The notes beneath the pieces are model-generated. The model was not told the DNA's origin, made no database searches, and was given only the letters and a program-made list of their open reading frames with translations. Below are positions 8,546 to 17,604 of a DNA stretch of 64,000 nucleotides, piece by piece. Source of the stretch: an uncultured Fodinibius sp. (lineage in GTDB: Bacteria > Bacteroidota > Rhodothermia > Balneolales > Balneolaceae); assembly GCA_913057775.1 (NCBI GenBank), contig CAJXOG010000001.1, positions 372,001 through 436,000 of the forward strand, in the 5' to 3' direction. Numbering within the stretch: the stretch's first letter is position 1; every line of letters begins with the position of its first letter. A program made the position numbers and the translations under genes.

Positions 8546-10297
8546 ATGTGGATTAGATCACTCATTATATCGATTTTAGTAATTGTAGGCAGTTTTCTTT
8601 CTACTTCGGCAAAGTCATACGAAATCCCTGATGTTCGAGTAGAAATAACCATTAAAAAAGATGGTACTGTTCACGTTACGGAACACCTGACTTACGTTTT
8701 TGATGGATCTTTTTCCTGGGCAGAATACCAAATCCCCCGACAAGGGTTTTCGGCTATTAGAAATATCCAGATTAAGGAAAATGAAAAACCTTATATCAAT
8801 GAAAATACGGAATCAACCGGTACATTTAGCGTAGCACATAATGACGAAGTAATTAAGATAACTTGGTACTATTCAGCGGAGGATGAAAAGCGAACGTTCA
8901 CTGTTTCATACGTTTTAGAAGGTGCATTAACTGTTGGTCCTCAATGGTCACAGTTTTTCTGGAATTATTTATCAGATGAAAGGGACAAATCCACCAATCA
9001 CCTCAATATTAGTATCCAGCTACCCGAATCAGTATCAGCCGACTCGCTTTTCGGTTGGACACGAGGTCCCAAAGGACAATTTAATCTCCAAGAATCAGCC
9101 GGAACGTTCACAATCAATGCCTCAAATATTAATGATGACGAATTTGCAAAAGTCAGAGCGGTATTTCCAACCAGAGTTCTAAATAGGTCGCAAATTTCTA
9201 CTACAGACGAAGAGTTCTCACTTGATCAGGCTCAGAAAGAGGAGCAGGACTACCAGGAAAAACGCAATCAAAAAATAGAACGACAGGAATATCTTTCTAA
9301 TCTTTGGACAACACTAAATTATATTATCATTCTACTTAGTGTTGGTATTTTTTACCTGCTCTACCAAAAATACGGTAAGCGACATTCTACCTCCCGTTTT
9401 TCATCCACAGAAACAATCATGATACCGGGTCAAATTCGTCCGGCGGCAATTGGGTGGCTTCTACAGGGTCGAACTATCACCAGCAACTTGCTTATGGCTA
9501 CGGTTCTTAATCTGGCTCGAGATGGATATTTTAATATACAAGAAGAACCGCCCAAGGATGGATTTTTAGCTGATGACAAACCTACGTTTTCTATCGAGCG
9601 AACAACAAAACAATTGAATGAGAAATTGCAGAAGTGGGAAAAACAAATCATCAACTTTGTTGAACAACGTCTTAAAGATGATCACCAGAAATTGCATGAA
9701 ATCTTTAAGGGGACTAATTCTGAAGTATCGTCATGGTTTACCAAGTGGAAGAACAACTTAAAAGAGTTTGCATTTGATCAAGGTTGGATTGACAAGCAAA
9801 GCTATACCGGCTGCTACTGGAATATTGCACTGCAATCATTACTTGTTATAGCAAGCATTCCGGCACTAATGTATGCAGGTCTGGTTGGATTAATAGCCCT
9901 CTTGATTAGCATGTTTGCATTGATTTTTTCTTTTCTGATCATTCGACGCACTCCCGAAGGAGAAGAAGTATATCACCAATGGAGCAAATACAAAGAGGGT
10001 CTTAAAAATGCCAAAGAACACAGCATCTCATCCGACAAACTCGATAAGCATTTTATCTATGGACTAGCTTTAGGCCTGGGCGAACAAGAGCTTGAAAACG
10101 TCATCGCTACAAATACTGATGTTGTACCTGTAATTGCCTGGATGACTTTCAGCTCAAATACCAGCTCGGTAGCAAGTGTTGCCAGCAGCTTTTCTACGCT
10201 CGGGGCAACGGGCGCTACATCTTTTCCAGGAACATCCGGTGGAACAGGAGCTTCTGCCAGTGCTGCAGGAGGCGGTGCTTCGGCAAGTGCAGGCTAA
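8546..10297 (+). CDS. DUF2207 domain-containing membrane protein
   Basis: The 583-aa protein belongs to the DUF2207 family, predicted membrane proteins of unknown function. A signal peptide (residues 1-22) precedes an extracytoplasmic beta-rich domain with 'VRVEITIKKDGTVHVTEHLTYVFDG'. A membrane helix lies near 255-275 ('YIIILLSVGIFYLLY') and a double helix near 430-475. The C-terminal domain ends in a low-complexity Gly/Ala/Ser tail, 'GASASAAGGGASASAG', similar to the Gly-rich tails common in this family. It is divergent from ssb, and its stop overlaps that of the convergent acyl-CoA dehydrogenase gene by 3-4 bp. Confidence 0.85.
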   Translation: MWIRSLIISILVIVGSFLSTSAKSYEIPDVRVEITIKKDGTVHVTEHLTYVFDGSFSWAEYQIPRQGFSAIRNIQIKENEKPYINENTESTGTFSVAHNDEVIKITWYYSAEDEKRTFTVSYVLEGALTVGPQWSQFFWNYLSDERDKSTNHLNISIQLPESVSADSLFGWTRGPKGQFNLQESAGTFTINASNINDDEFAKVRAVFPTRVLNRSQISTTDEEFSLDQAQKEEQDYQEKRNQKIERQEYLSNLWTTLNYIIILLSVGIFYLLYQKYGKRHSTSRFSSTETIMIPGQIRPAAIGWLLQGRTITSNLLMATVLNLARDGYFNIQEEPPKDGFLADDKPTFSIERTTKQLNEKLQKWEKQIINFVEQRLKDDHQKLHEIFKGTNSEVSSWFTKWKNNLKEFAFDQGWIDKQSYTGCYWNIALQSLLVIASIPALMYAGLVGLIALLISMFALIFSFLIIRRTPEGEEVYHQWSKYKEGLKNAKEHSISSDKLDKHFIYGLALGLGEQELENVIATNTDVVPVIAWMTFSSNTSSVASVASSFSTLGATGATSFPGTSGGTGASASAAGGGASASAG

Positions 10298-11979
10298 TAC
10301 TCCCAGCCCATAAGGGTTTCAATTTGGTCAAGTTCCAGCGGATCTTGTGCACTTAAAGCGCTATCAAAAGTCTCTGCCAAATAATTAAGTGCAATATCAA
10401 ATCGCTTATTACCATCTGATTGTTTCTCTTCAATGAGTAGCGCCATCTGGAAGAGCCTTATTAATTGCTTAAACAGTGGTTTGGCAGAGGCCTCGATCCT
10501 ATCACGATCGTCCAACGAACGAATGTCTTTCCAAATCGTTTTAATTTCAGTCAATTTCTCTGCCATCAGTCCACTGTATTCCGACGATTGATCAGCTGCT
10601 TGTTCAATAATCTCAAAAATTATATCCAATCCACGGGATTTTTCAGTAGCACGAAGCATATCCAACACAATAATATTTCCCGAACCCTCCCAGATTGGCA
10701 GTACATTGATATCCCGAAGTAATTTGGGCATTACAAAATCCTCGATATAACCGTTGCCACCCATCAGTTCCATGCATTCTCGGACACCGTAAACTGCATT
10801 CTCGGCCGACCACCACTTGGCCATGGGCGTAATCATTCGTAACAGATGTTGTTCGTCCTCGTCCCCTTTTTCCGCCGCATCCATCGCTTGCAAACCACGC
10901 CAAACCAGTAGAAAATTAGCTAAATATTTAGCTCCCAACTCAAGAAATTTTTCTCTGATTAGTGCATGCTCAACAGCTCGTTTTCCAAAAGTTTTACGAT
11001 GATTCAGATACTGCCATGCCTCAATAATTGCACGGCGATTCCCCGCCAGAGCAGCCACAGAGTTATAATTTCTGGAAATATTAATCATCTGAGCCATAAT
11101 TTTGAATCCATCGCCCTCTTTCCCAAGCCTTTTCCCAACAGTATCCTGAAATCGAACTTCTGCCGAAGCCATCGAGCGTACACCCAGTTTATCTTTCAAA
11201 CGAATAATCTCCATCGGATTTCGCTCGCCACTTGGCAACTGTTTTTCTACCAGAAAAAGCGACAGTCCACGGGTGCCCTTTTCCACCGGTCCTGTTCTGG
11301 CCAGTGCCATAATTATATCCGCATTAACGTTACTACAAAACCATTTTTCACCACTCAGCCGATATTCATCTCTACTTATTTTTTCAGCTGTGCACAAATT
11401 AGCTCCTACGTCAGATCCGCCGGATTTCTCTGTTAAAAACATGGCTCCCGAATAAAGCTTATCTCCCTCCTTTGCACCCAGTTTTGGTAAAAGCCGCTTT
11501 TTATCTTCCTCATCAGCAAACTGTTCAACCAAATAAGCCGCACCGTCAGTCATGCAATGCGGACAGTATTGTCCCAATTCGCTCATCGCATACAGCTGCC
11601 CGAGGGCAAAACCCATTTGATGCCGACTCCCAGTAAACTCTTTTCTTTTTTCCGGATGATATTTCAAATAAAACATCTTCGATTCAGCAGCGATATCCAT
11701 AAGGTCCCAATAGGCGGGATGAAATTCGATCTCGTCAATATCTTCACCCAGCTTATTACGCTTCTTTAGTACAGGAGAATATTTGTCAGCTTTTTGTGAA
11801 AGCTCATCCATCTCAGTTGCCGCTACTTCTCCCATCTTATTTAACTTTCCATCAAGATATTGCTTGGCCTGCTCAGGAAAATGCCGGTTTAGATAATCAC
11901 GGAGAATTAAATCAGACTTATAAAAATTTTGGCTGGTCTTATAATCATCGGTTAGCACTTGGTTTTTTGGATGAGACAT
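10294..11979 (-). CDS. Acyl-CoA dehydrogenase, AidB-like
   Basis: This predicted FAD flavoenzyme should oxidise acyl-CoA thioesters. The 561-aa length and the block 'LPIWEGSGNIIVLDMLRA' near residue 415 resemble the AidB branch rather than short-chain ACADs of about 380 aa. Other family blocks are 'MFLTEKSGGSDVGANL' and 'RLKDKLGVRSMASAEVRF'. The ORF track starts at 12087, but I place the start at 11979 (MSHPKNQ...): GAGAAG lies about 8 nt upstream, and the extra 36 residues do not look like the family and are translated from a T-rich leader near a terminator. The substrate is not predictable. It is convergent with the DUF2207 gene. Confidence 0.88.
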   Translation of the reverse strand: MSHPKNQVLTDDYKTSQNFYKSDLILRDYLNRHFPEQAKQYLDGKLNKMGEVAATEMDELSQKADKYSPVLKKRNKLGEDIDEIEFHPAYWDLMDIAAESKMFYLKYHPEKRKEFTGSRHQMGFALGQLYAMSELGQYCPHCMTDGAAYLVEQFADEEDKKRLLPKLGAKEGDKLYSGAMFLTEKSGGSDVGANLCTAEKISRDEYRLSGEKWFCSNVNADIIMALARTGPVEKGTRGLSLFLVEKQLPSGERNPMEIIRLKDKLGVRSMASAEVRFQDTVGKRLGKEGDGFKIMAQMINISRNYNSVAALAGNRRAIIEAWQYLNHRKTFGKRAVEHALIREKFLELGAKYLANFLLVWRGLQAMDAAEKGDEDEQHLLRMITPMAKWWSAENAVYGVRECMELMGGNGYIEDFVMPKLLRDINVLPIWEGSGNIIVLDMLRATEKSRGLDIIFEIIEQAADQSSEYSGLMAEKLTEIKTIWKDIRSLDDRDRIEASAKPLFKQLIRLFQMALLIEEKQSDGNKRFDIALNYLAETFDSALSAQDPLELDQIETLMGWEY

Positions 11980-12023
11980 GATGGACTTCTCTATAGTTAA
12001 TATTTGCACAACTAATCTATTAT

Positions 12024-12060
12024 AAATAAAAAAAGGACGGGTTTTACGCCGTCCTTTAAA
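12024..12060 (-). terminator. Rho-independent terminator of the barrel-pgk-membrane protein unit
   Basis: Read on the minus strand, AAAGGACGG-CGTAAAAC-CCGTCCTTT is followed directly by a T run (TTTTTTTATTTAT). The 9-bp GC-containing stem with a U tract is a textbook intrinsic terminator. It lies about 75 bp after the small membrane protein gene and before the acyl-CoA dehydrogenase gene. Confidence 0.85.
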
Positions 12061-12135
12061 ATGGAATAGGTAACTGATGCCTAACACTTGAAAAATTTTA
12101 GACCTATTAGTAACTGAAAGGCGGGGTATAGAGCT

Positions 12136-12501
12136 TTACTTCCAGCGGCCTAAGAGCTCAAGACCTATACAGCTATTTAATAGATTAAAGACCACAACAA
12201 TTACTATTAATAAGCAGGGCACCCAAAGTAAGTAAGCCACTTGAGTTCGGAAATGTTTAATTGCAAAAAAAGTTATTACAATAGCAATTAATGCATGAGC
12301 AACACCAATTAAATTTAGGTGCTTTATGTTATCAGACATGCCTAAGGCTACTAGGGCTAAAAAAACAAGCAGAGCTTTAACGGATTGTATTATTTTTCCC
12401 TCTTTAACAGTAAAAAGCATACCTAATATAAGAGCTATAAACGAAACGCTTATTACTGACCAAGAAAACCATATGTAATTATTAAAAATGAAATCTGACA
12501 T
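12136..12501 (-). CDS. Small hypothetical membrane protein (4 predicted TM helices)
   Basis: I do not recognise this 121-aa protein. It shows about four hydrophobic segments, near residues 10-30, 42-56, 63-82 and 89-110 ('AYLLWVPCLLIVIVVVFNLL'), with short charged loops such as 'FTVKEGK' and 'KHFRTQ'. It starts 11 bp after the pgk stop and ends before a strong terminator, so it is the last gene of the pgk transcript. Its base composition is visibly more AT-rich than pgk, which may mean a fast-evolving or acquired gene. The coding potential rests on the intact ORF, the tight spacing and the membrane-protein pattern. Confidence 0.6.
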   Translation of the reverse strand: MSDFIFNNYIWFSWSVISVSFIALILGMLFTVKEGKIIQSVKALLVFLALVALGMSDNIKHLNLIGVAHALIAIVITFFAIKHFRTQVAYLLWVPCLLIVIVVVFNLLNSCIGLELLGRWK

Positions 12502-12512
12502 GCCCTATAACA

Positions 12513-13706
12513 TTAACTATCCGTCAGAGCAGCAACACCCGGCAGCTCTTTGCCCTCCAAGAACATCAGGCTGGCACCGCCACCCGTAGAAACGTGCGAT
12601 ACTGCATCTTCGAGCCCGGCCTGTTTAATGGCTGAGGCCGAATCACCGCCCCCAATAATAGTCGTTCCGCCGAGCTTCGTTGATTCCGCAAGCGCTTCAG
12701 CTACAGCATTTGTTCCATCCGCATAATTTTCCATCTCAAAAACCCCCATGGGACCATTCCATACCACCGTTTTTGCATTTTTGATGATATTACCAAACGA
12801 AATAGCGGTCTGCGGACCAATATCTACGCCCATCCAGCCGTCTTCGATACCATCCTCATCAACGACTTTGTGCTCGGCGTCATTTTTAAATTCTTTTGCC
12901 GCAACCGAGTCAACAGGCAACACAAAATTGACGCCCTTCTCATCGGCTTTCTGCATCAGCTCTTTTGCCAAGTCAACTTTATCATCCTCAACCAACGAAT
13001 CACCAATGGGCAACCCTTTAGCTTTATAAAATGTGTACGTCATACCGCCACCAATGAGGATACTATCCACCTTATCCAACAAATTTTCAATCACTCCAAT
13101 CTTGTCAGATACTTTCGCTCCGCCCAAAATTGCAACAAATGGTCGGTTAGGATTGTTAATTGAATCGTTGAGATACTTAATCTCTTTTTCAAGCAGATAT
13201 CCCGACACAGCCGGCTGGAGAAAACGGGTTACGCCAGCCACTGAGGAATGTGCTCGGTGGCTGCTTCCAAATGCATCGTTACAAAAAAGGTCGCCATGCT
13301 TGGCAAGTTGTTTACAAAACTCTTCGTCGTTAGCTTTTTCTCCTTTATGGAAGCGTACATTTTCCAAAAGTACTATTTCACCATCTTCGGCCTGATCTAT
13401 AATAGTTTTTGCTTTTTCTCCTATACAATCCTCGGCAAAATAAACATTTGTGTCGACCAGTGTTCGTAGGTGCTCGGCTACCGGTTTCAAACTGAGTGAC
13501 TCATCAACTTCTCCTCCCGGGCGTCCAAGGTGACTCATAAGAATGAGTTTACCACCGTTTTCTGTTACATGATTGATGGATGGCAAGGCCTGAACCATAC
13601 GATTGTCATCACCTATTTCACCATCTTTTATAGGGACGTTAAAATCCACTCGCATCAATACTTTTTTGCCTTCAACCTGTACACCTTCAAGCGTCATCTT
13701 ATCCAT
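12513..13706 (-). CDS. pgk: Phosphoglycerate kinase
   Basis: This glycolytic/gluconeogenic enzyme transfers phosphate from 1,3-bisphosphoglycerate to ADP in the cytoplasm. The 397-aa length is standard. The N-terminal '[16 protein letters not shown]' is the PGK signature, followed by '[12 protein letters not shown]' and '[13 protein letters not shown]', which belong to substrate binding. The C-terminal nucleotide domain has '[19 protein letters not shown]', '[12 protein letters not shown]' and '[13 protein letters not shown]'. A barrel-protein gene ends 48 bp upstream on the same strand and a small membrane-protein gene follows 11 bp downstream. Confidence 0.98.
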   Translation of the reverse strand: MDKMTLEGVQVEGKKVLMRVDFNVPIKDGEIGDDNRMVQALPSINHVTENGGKLILMSHLGRPGGEVDESLSLKPVAEHLRTLVDTNVYFAEDCIGEKAKTIIDQAEDGEIVLLENVRFHKGEKANDEEFCKQLAKHGDLFCNDAFGSSHRAHSSVAGVTRFLQPAVSGYLLEKEIKYLNDSINNPNRPFVAILGGAKVSDKIGVIENLLDKVDSILIGGGMTYTFYKAKGLPIGDSLVEDDKVDLAKELMQKADEKGVNFVLPVDSVAAKEFKNDAEHKVVDEDGIEDGWMGVDIGPQTAISFGNIIKNAKTVVWNGPMGVFEMENYADGTNAVAEALAESTKLGGTTIIGGGDSASAIKQAGLEDAVSHVSTGGGASLMFLEGKELPGVAALTDS

Positions 13707-13754
13707 AAGTAGCAGTAATTTTAAGCTGATTAACCAATAATTTTATAGCTGAAT

Positions 13755-15218
13755 TTACCAGCTTATTGAAAGCCGTCCAAACCCGCCATCAAACCATGTG
13801 GGATCACCTATTACTTTTTGTGTTCCTCGTCCGGTTTGTTGATCCTTATCAATATCATATGAAATACCGGCCAGTAAATAAAAGCGGGGGCTAAACCGAT
13901 AACCAATGGAATAGGTAAACCGAGCATTATAATCCCTGACGATGCTGTATGTTCTTCTAAACTCAAAACTACGCACCCCGTTAGGTGCTTTTTCTCCCTG
14001 TGGTCGGCTGTACTCAGCATGAAATTCCAATCCGGTTCTCAGTCCTGTATCAACAGGATCATAAAACAACCTACTTTTAACACTGATAGGTTCCTCCAGA
14101 TAATCAAACGGTACTCGCTCAAAACTGTGTCTCCTCAAATCTCCGGGCACCTTTTCTCCCTGCAGGCGATCCGTATCATGCCCATACCATAACCATTGTT
14201 CCAAAACGAATGAGTTAATTCTGCCAGTGGCATATAGACCCAACTGATTAGTGATCTGCCAATTGCCAAAATTGAGATCATAATTAGAGTTCAATGTGGG
14301 TTTTCTTTTTAATTTTGAAAAGGTTCGCTGATATGTTAATCCAACCGTAAAAAGAGGGTGGTCATATTCAACTAATCCTCCTAAATAATGTACCCACTCT
14401 TCATCTATATAGTTACTGGTATCGGCATGGACTTCAACCCTTTTACGTGAATACGTTTGCAAGCCTCCCATAAATTCTACTTTTAGCCTATTGGATTGGG
14501 AACTGGTATATTTCAGCGAAAATAATTCAGGACTGTTGGAATATTGATGGGTAACCTCATACCGTTTATTCCACTTATTTCGACTGTCTTTTGCTAAATC
14601 CTGAACAACATTACTTCCCCAATCCAGTATACTTGCACTTACTTCAATCATGCCGTCATCAAAGTTTCCGTACCGATAAAAAAAGGTAGCATCAAGATCA
14701 GCTTTTTCCTGACTTAGAGTATGACTCACTCCCAAATAGTGCTTACCAGTAATATTTCGGGTATAACCGAGATGGAACAGAAATCGATTTGTACGGATGT
14801 TTTCTGCATGATACCCACCAATAGAGACCTGATTCTTATTATTAAAAATAATATCACTTTTAATCGTATTTTCGACCGCAAAATCCGTGGCATTTAAACT
14901 GCCTGTCGTCATTCGATATGCATTCTCGGCTTGTTCAAAATCGTAATCCTGAAATAACGTAAATCGATAAGTAATCAAATCCAGGGTATGCTCGGGACTC
15001 ATTTCATTGAGATGCTCACGAAATAATCCCCGGTTAAAATGAGTGCCCCCGTAATTGTTTGAACGATCCAGCATAAAATTTTGGATCCGCTGCTCCCATC
15101 CCAGTAACGTAGCTGTTGATGTCGAATCCTGTCCACTCGCAGTATTAAATGAAGAAAGCTGAAAAGCAACTACTAAGACACTCAAAAATATTACTCTTGA
15201 AGAAACCCAGTTGTTCAT
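13755..15218 (-). CDS. Predicted outer-membrane beta-barrel protein, function unknown
   Basis: The 487-aa protein has an N-terminal signal peptide ('VIFLSVLVVAFQLSSFNTASGQ', cleavage after about residue 29). Beyond it are many alternating hydrophobic/polar strands with Tyr/Trp girdles, such as 'FLFHLGYTRNITGKHYLGVSHTL' and 'YNARFTYSIGYRFSPRFYLLAGISYDI'. The last strand 'GGFGRLSISW' ends in an aromatic residue, as outer-membrane proteins do for BAM recognition. I do not recognise a named family; an uncharacterised barrel of the Bacteroidota/Balneolota type is the safest reading. It is divergent from the cysteine desulfurase gene and sits 48 bp before pgk. Confidence 0.7.
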   Translation of the reverse strand: MNNWVSSRVIFLSVLVVAFQLSSFNTASGQDSTSTATLLGWEQRIQNFMLDRSNNYGGTHFNRGLFREHLNEMSPEHTLDLITYRFTLFQDYDFEQAENAYRMTTGSLNATDFAVENTIKSDIIFNNKNQVSIGGYHAENIRTNRFLFHLGYTRNITGKHYLGVSHTLSQEKADLDATFFYRYGNFDDGMIEVSASILDWGSNVVQDLAKDSRNKWNKRYEVTHQYSNSPELFSLKYTSSQSNRLKVEFMGGLQTYSRKRVEVHADTSNYIDEEWVHYLGGLVEYDHPLFTVGLTYQRTFSKLKRKPTLNSNYDLNFGNWQITNQLGLYATGRINSFVLEQWLWYGHDTDRLQGEKVPGDLRRHSFERVPFDYLEEPISVKSRLFYDPVDTGLRTGLEFHAEYSRPQGEKAPNGVRSFEFRRTYSIVRDYNARFTYSIGYRFSPRFYLLAGISYDIDKDQQTGRGTQKVIGDPTWFDGGFGRLSISW

Positions 15219-15336
15219 TAAAGATAGTCGAGATTAAATGTTAATCAATTATGTCAGCAAACAGGATGTTCGAAGAATTCCATGGTACCATAAACTATCA
15301 GCACAGTCAAACCCTGCTTTTCTATGCAAAATTAAA

Positions 15337-15344
15337 TATCTTTG
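15337..15344 (+). promoter_or_regulatory. Putative -7 box of the cysteine desulfurase gene
   Basis: TATCTTTG matches the Bacteroidota -7 consensus TAnnTTTG, ends 31 nt before the ATG, and has the same 8-mer as the boxes before purB and guaB. No convincing -33 TTTG lies 19-21 nt upstream, so the call rests on the -7 half only. Confidence 0.4.
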
Positions 15345-15375
15345 ACTGATCAATTGTAAAACTAAAAATGAAGAT

Positions 15376-16539
15376 ATGGATACCGTTTATTTTGATCACG
15401 CTGCTACTACACCTGTGGATGAGCGCGTGCTTGAAGCAATGAGCCCTTACTTTACTGAGCACTACGGAAATGCAAATTCCCCCCATGGATTGGGTAATAA
15501 TGCCAAAGTTGCTGTTGAGGAAGCAAGGGAAAATATTGCTGAAATGATCGGTGCTGAACCGGCTGAAATTATCTTTACCAGCGGCGGTACTGAAAGTGAC
15601 AACAGTGCTATAAAAGGAGTTGTTAATGCTACAGGAAAAACAGAAGTCATCACCTCTCCTCTTGAACATCATGCGGTATTGCATACCGCTGAGAATTTAA
15701 AACGTCATGGAGCAAAGCCGGTCTACCTGGAGCCAAACACCAAGGGTATTATCACCGCTGAGAAAGTCGAGGAAGCAATCAATGAGAATACGGCGATGGT
15801 TTCGCTAATGCACGTCAATAACGAAATCGGTTCCATCAATTCTTTGGCAGAAATCAGCGAAGTTTGCAATGAACACAACATCCCTTTCCATTCTGATACC
15901 GTTCAAAGCGTTGGCAAAATTCCGGTGGATGTGGATCAACTCGGACTCGATTTTCTGAGCATCAGCGGGCATAAAATTTACGGCCCAAAAGGTATTGGCG
16001 TAATGTATATGCGTCATGCTACACCATGGATCCCCTGGATGCACGGCGGTTCGCAAGAACGCCGCCGCCGTGGGGGAACGCTAAATGTTCCCGGCATTAT
16101 AGGTTTGGCCAAAGCGATGGAACTGGCTAAAAACGAAATGGATGATCATCGAAAACACTTCATCAAACTGCGTAAAAAACTTATTAGCGGACTTGATGAA
16201 AAATTTGGAGATCGCTATCACATTAATGGGGATATCGAAAATGGTGTTCCTCATATTATCAATATCTCTTTTACGGATTCAAACGGAAACGGTATCGACG
16301 GGGAGATGCTTATCCTTAATCTCGATGTAGAAAATGTTTGTGTTTCAAACGGCTCGGCCTGTACTTCAGGGGCAATGGAACCCTCTCACGTGTTAAGCGG
16401 CATCGGACTCAATGATGAAATTGCCAATTCGAGCATTCGCATCAGCCTGGGCAAACAAAATACCCTTGAAGAGATCGACTACTTTCTTGAGAAGATCGAG
16501 GTTGTTGTAGAACGTATGATGGGGACCGTAAAAGCATGA
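15376..16539 (+). CDS. Cysteine desulfurase (NifS/IscS family)
   Basis: This PLP enzyme removes sulfur from cysteine to supply Fe-S cluster assembly or tRNA thiolation. The 387-aa protein begins 'MDTVYFDHAATTPVDERVLEAM', the classical family start. The PLP lysine is in 'SISGHKIYGPKGIGVMY' near residue 200. The persulfide-forming Cys is in 'SNGSACTSGAMEPSHVL' near residue 327, on the long loop of the NifS/IscS group. No IscU or SufB/C/D gene is adjacent, so the sulfur acceptor is unknown. It overlaps the next gene by 4 bp (ATGA), indicating coupled translation. Confidence 0.95.
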   Translation: MDTVYFDHAATTPVDERVLEAMSPYFTEHYGNANSPHGLGNNAKVAVEEARENIAEMIGAEPAEIIFTSGGTESDNSAIKGVVNATGKTEVITSPLEHHAVLHTAENLKRHGAKPVYLEPNTKGIITAEKVEEAINENTAMVSLMHVNNEIGSINSLAEISEVCNEHNIPFHSDTVQSVGKIPVDVDQLGLDFLSISGHKIYGPKGIGVMYMRHATPWIPWMHGGSQERRRRGGTLNVPGIIGLAKAMELAKNEMDDHRKHFIKLRKKLISGLDEKFGDRYHINGDIENGVPHIINISFTDSNGNGIDGEMLILNLDVENVCVSNGSACTSGAMEPSHVLSGIGLNDEIANSSIRISLGKQNTLEEIDYFLEKIEVVVERMMGTVKA

Positions 16540-17087
16540 GTTTCAAAAAACGAGTTTGCGTTTACTGTGGATCCAAAACCGGTAACAATTCTTCCTTCAT
16601 TCCACAGACTAAATCATTGGGACATGCCCTTGCCTCCAATGGAATAGGATTAGTCTATGGCGGCGGTTCGGTGGGTCTGATGAACGAAATTGCCAATGCC
16701 ACTCTTTCTCGCGGCGGACAAGTCCACGGTGTAATCCCACAACATTTGTATGATATGGAGGTTGCCCACGAAAATCTTACTGCCCTGCATATCACCGACA
16801 CCATGCATGAAAGAAAGGCTATGATGGCCGAGCTTTCGGATGCATTTATTGCCCTGCCCGGCGGCTTTGGTACGTTCGAAGAGCTAATGGAAGCAATCAC
16901 TTGGCTACAGCTCGGCATCCACAACAAAACGGTGATTCTGTTCAACATTGATGGGTACTACGATAAGCTGATCGAGTTTATCGACGAGGCGGTAAACAAT
17001 CAGTTTATTACTGAGAATAACCGGTCACTGCTTAAAACGGCAAATACCATCGAAGAATGCTTACACCATCTTCCGTTTCATAACTAG
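16536..17087 (+). CDS. LOG-family Rossmann protein (nucleoside 5'-monophosphate phosphoribohydrolase)
   Basis: The 183-aa protein belongs to the TIGR00730/LONELY GUY family, which hydrolyses the N-glycosidic bond of AMP or cytokinin nucleotides to release ribose 5-phosphate. The signature 'LPGGFGTFEELMEAITW' (PGGxGTxxE) lies near residue 107 and 'VYGGGSVGLMNEIANA' near 40. The N-terminal 'VCVYCGSKTGNN' is also typical. It overlaps the cysteine desulfurase gene by 4 bp and ends 15 bp from the stop of the convergent membrane-protein gene. The physiological substrate in bacteria of this group is not established. Confidence 0.9.
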   Translation: MSFKKRVCVYCGSKTGNNSSFIPQTKSLGHALASNGIGLVYGGGSVGLMNEIANATLSRGGQVHGVIPQHLYDMEVAHENLTALHITDTMHERKAMMAELSDAFIALPGGFGTFEELMEAITWLQLGIHNKTVILFNIDGYYDKLIEFIDEAVNNQFITENNRSLLKTANTIEECLHHLPFHN

Positions 17088-17101
17088 TTAATCAGATAGG
17101 A

Positions 17102-17593
17102 TTAACCAAAGGTTGTCAATCCGGGTTTATACCATCCCAGCAACGTACTAATAACGACGAGCAGATATACAGTCATAGAAAAGCGATACGCAGCACTCCA
17201 CTTTTTTACGGATAGCTTTTCTGAATCAAGATCCCTTGATCGCAGTTGTCGGGCAAGTTTCTTACTTCTCTTAAGATCAACAATAATTAACAACAGGATG
17301 ATGACAAAAAGCAATTGTTTTAATGCAAGCCAAGGATAAAGCTGTACATCAAACCATCCCCATTGCGGACCTTGGGTAATGGTCGAAAGTACCCATCCTG
17401 AAACTATGATCCCTCCGGCGCCAAGAATGTGCCCCCACTTCGTAATCAATCGCTCGGTTTGTATCAATTTATAGATAGTGGGTGGACTTTTTATCAGATA
17501 TATCCTAATACCATACACCAAGCTTCCGGCCAATGCACATAACCATATCAGGTATGAAAAAATGTGAGTCCACCGAAAGAATTCGTATAACAT
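17102..17593 (-). CDS. CopD/DUF2269-like integral membrane protein
   Basis: This 163-aa protein has about four membrane helices, near residues 8-28, 54-72, 83-105 and 135-157. Conserved-looking histidines lie in the first two helices ('RWTHIFSYLIWLCALAGSLVYG', 'KWGHILGAGGIIVSGW'). That arrangement resembles DUF2269, CopD and HemJ-type proteins, where His pairs may bind heme or copper. I cannot choose between these. It lies 11 bp downstream of the acyl-CoA synthetase gene on the minus strand and probably shares its transcript. Confidence 0.55.
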   Translation of the reverse strand: MLYEFFRWTHIFSYLIWLCALAGSLVYGIRIYLIKSPPTIYKLIQTERLITKWGHILGAGGIIVSGWVLSTITQGPQWGWFDVQLYPWLALKQLLFVIILLLIIVDLKRSKKLARQLRSRDLDSEKLSVKKWSAAYRFSMTVYLLVVISTLLGWYKPGLTTFG

Positions 17594-17604
17594 TCAAAAT
17601 TATC

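Noticed and set aside
11980-12087. 36-residue N-terminal extension of the acyl-CoA dehydrogenase ORF
   Set aside because: It overlaps the upstream terminator region and has no family similarity; the ATG at 11979 has a GAGAAG ribosome-binding site.
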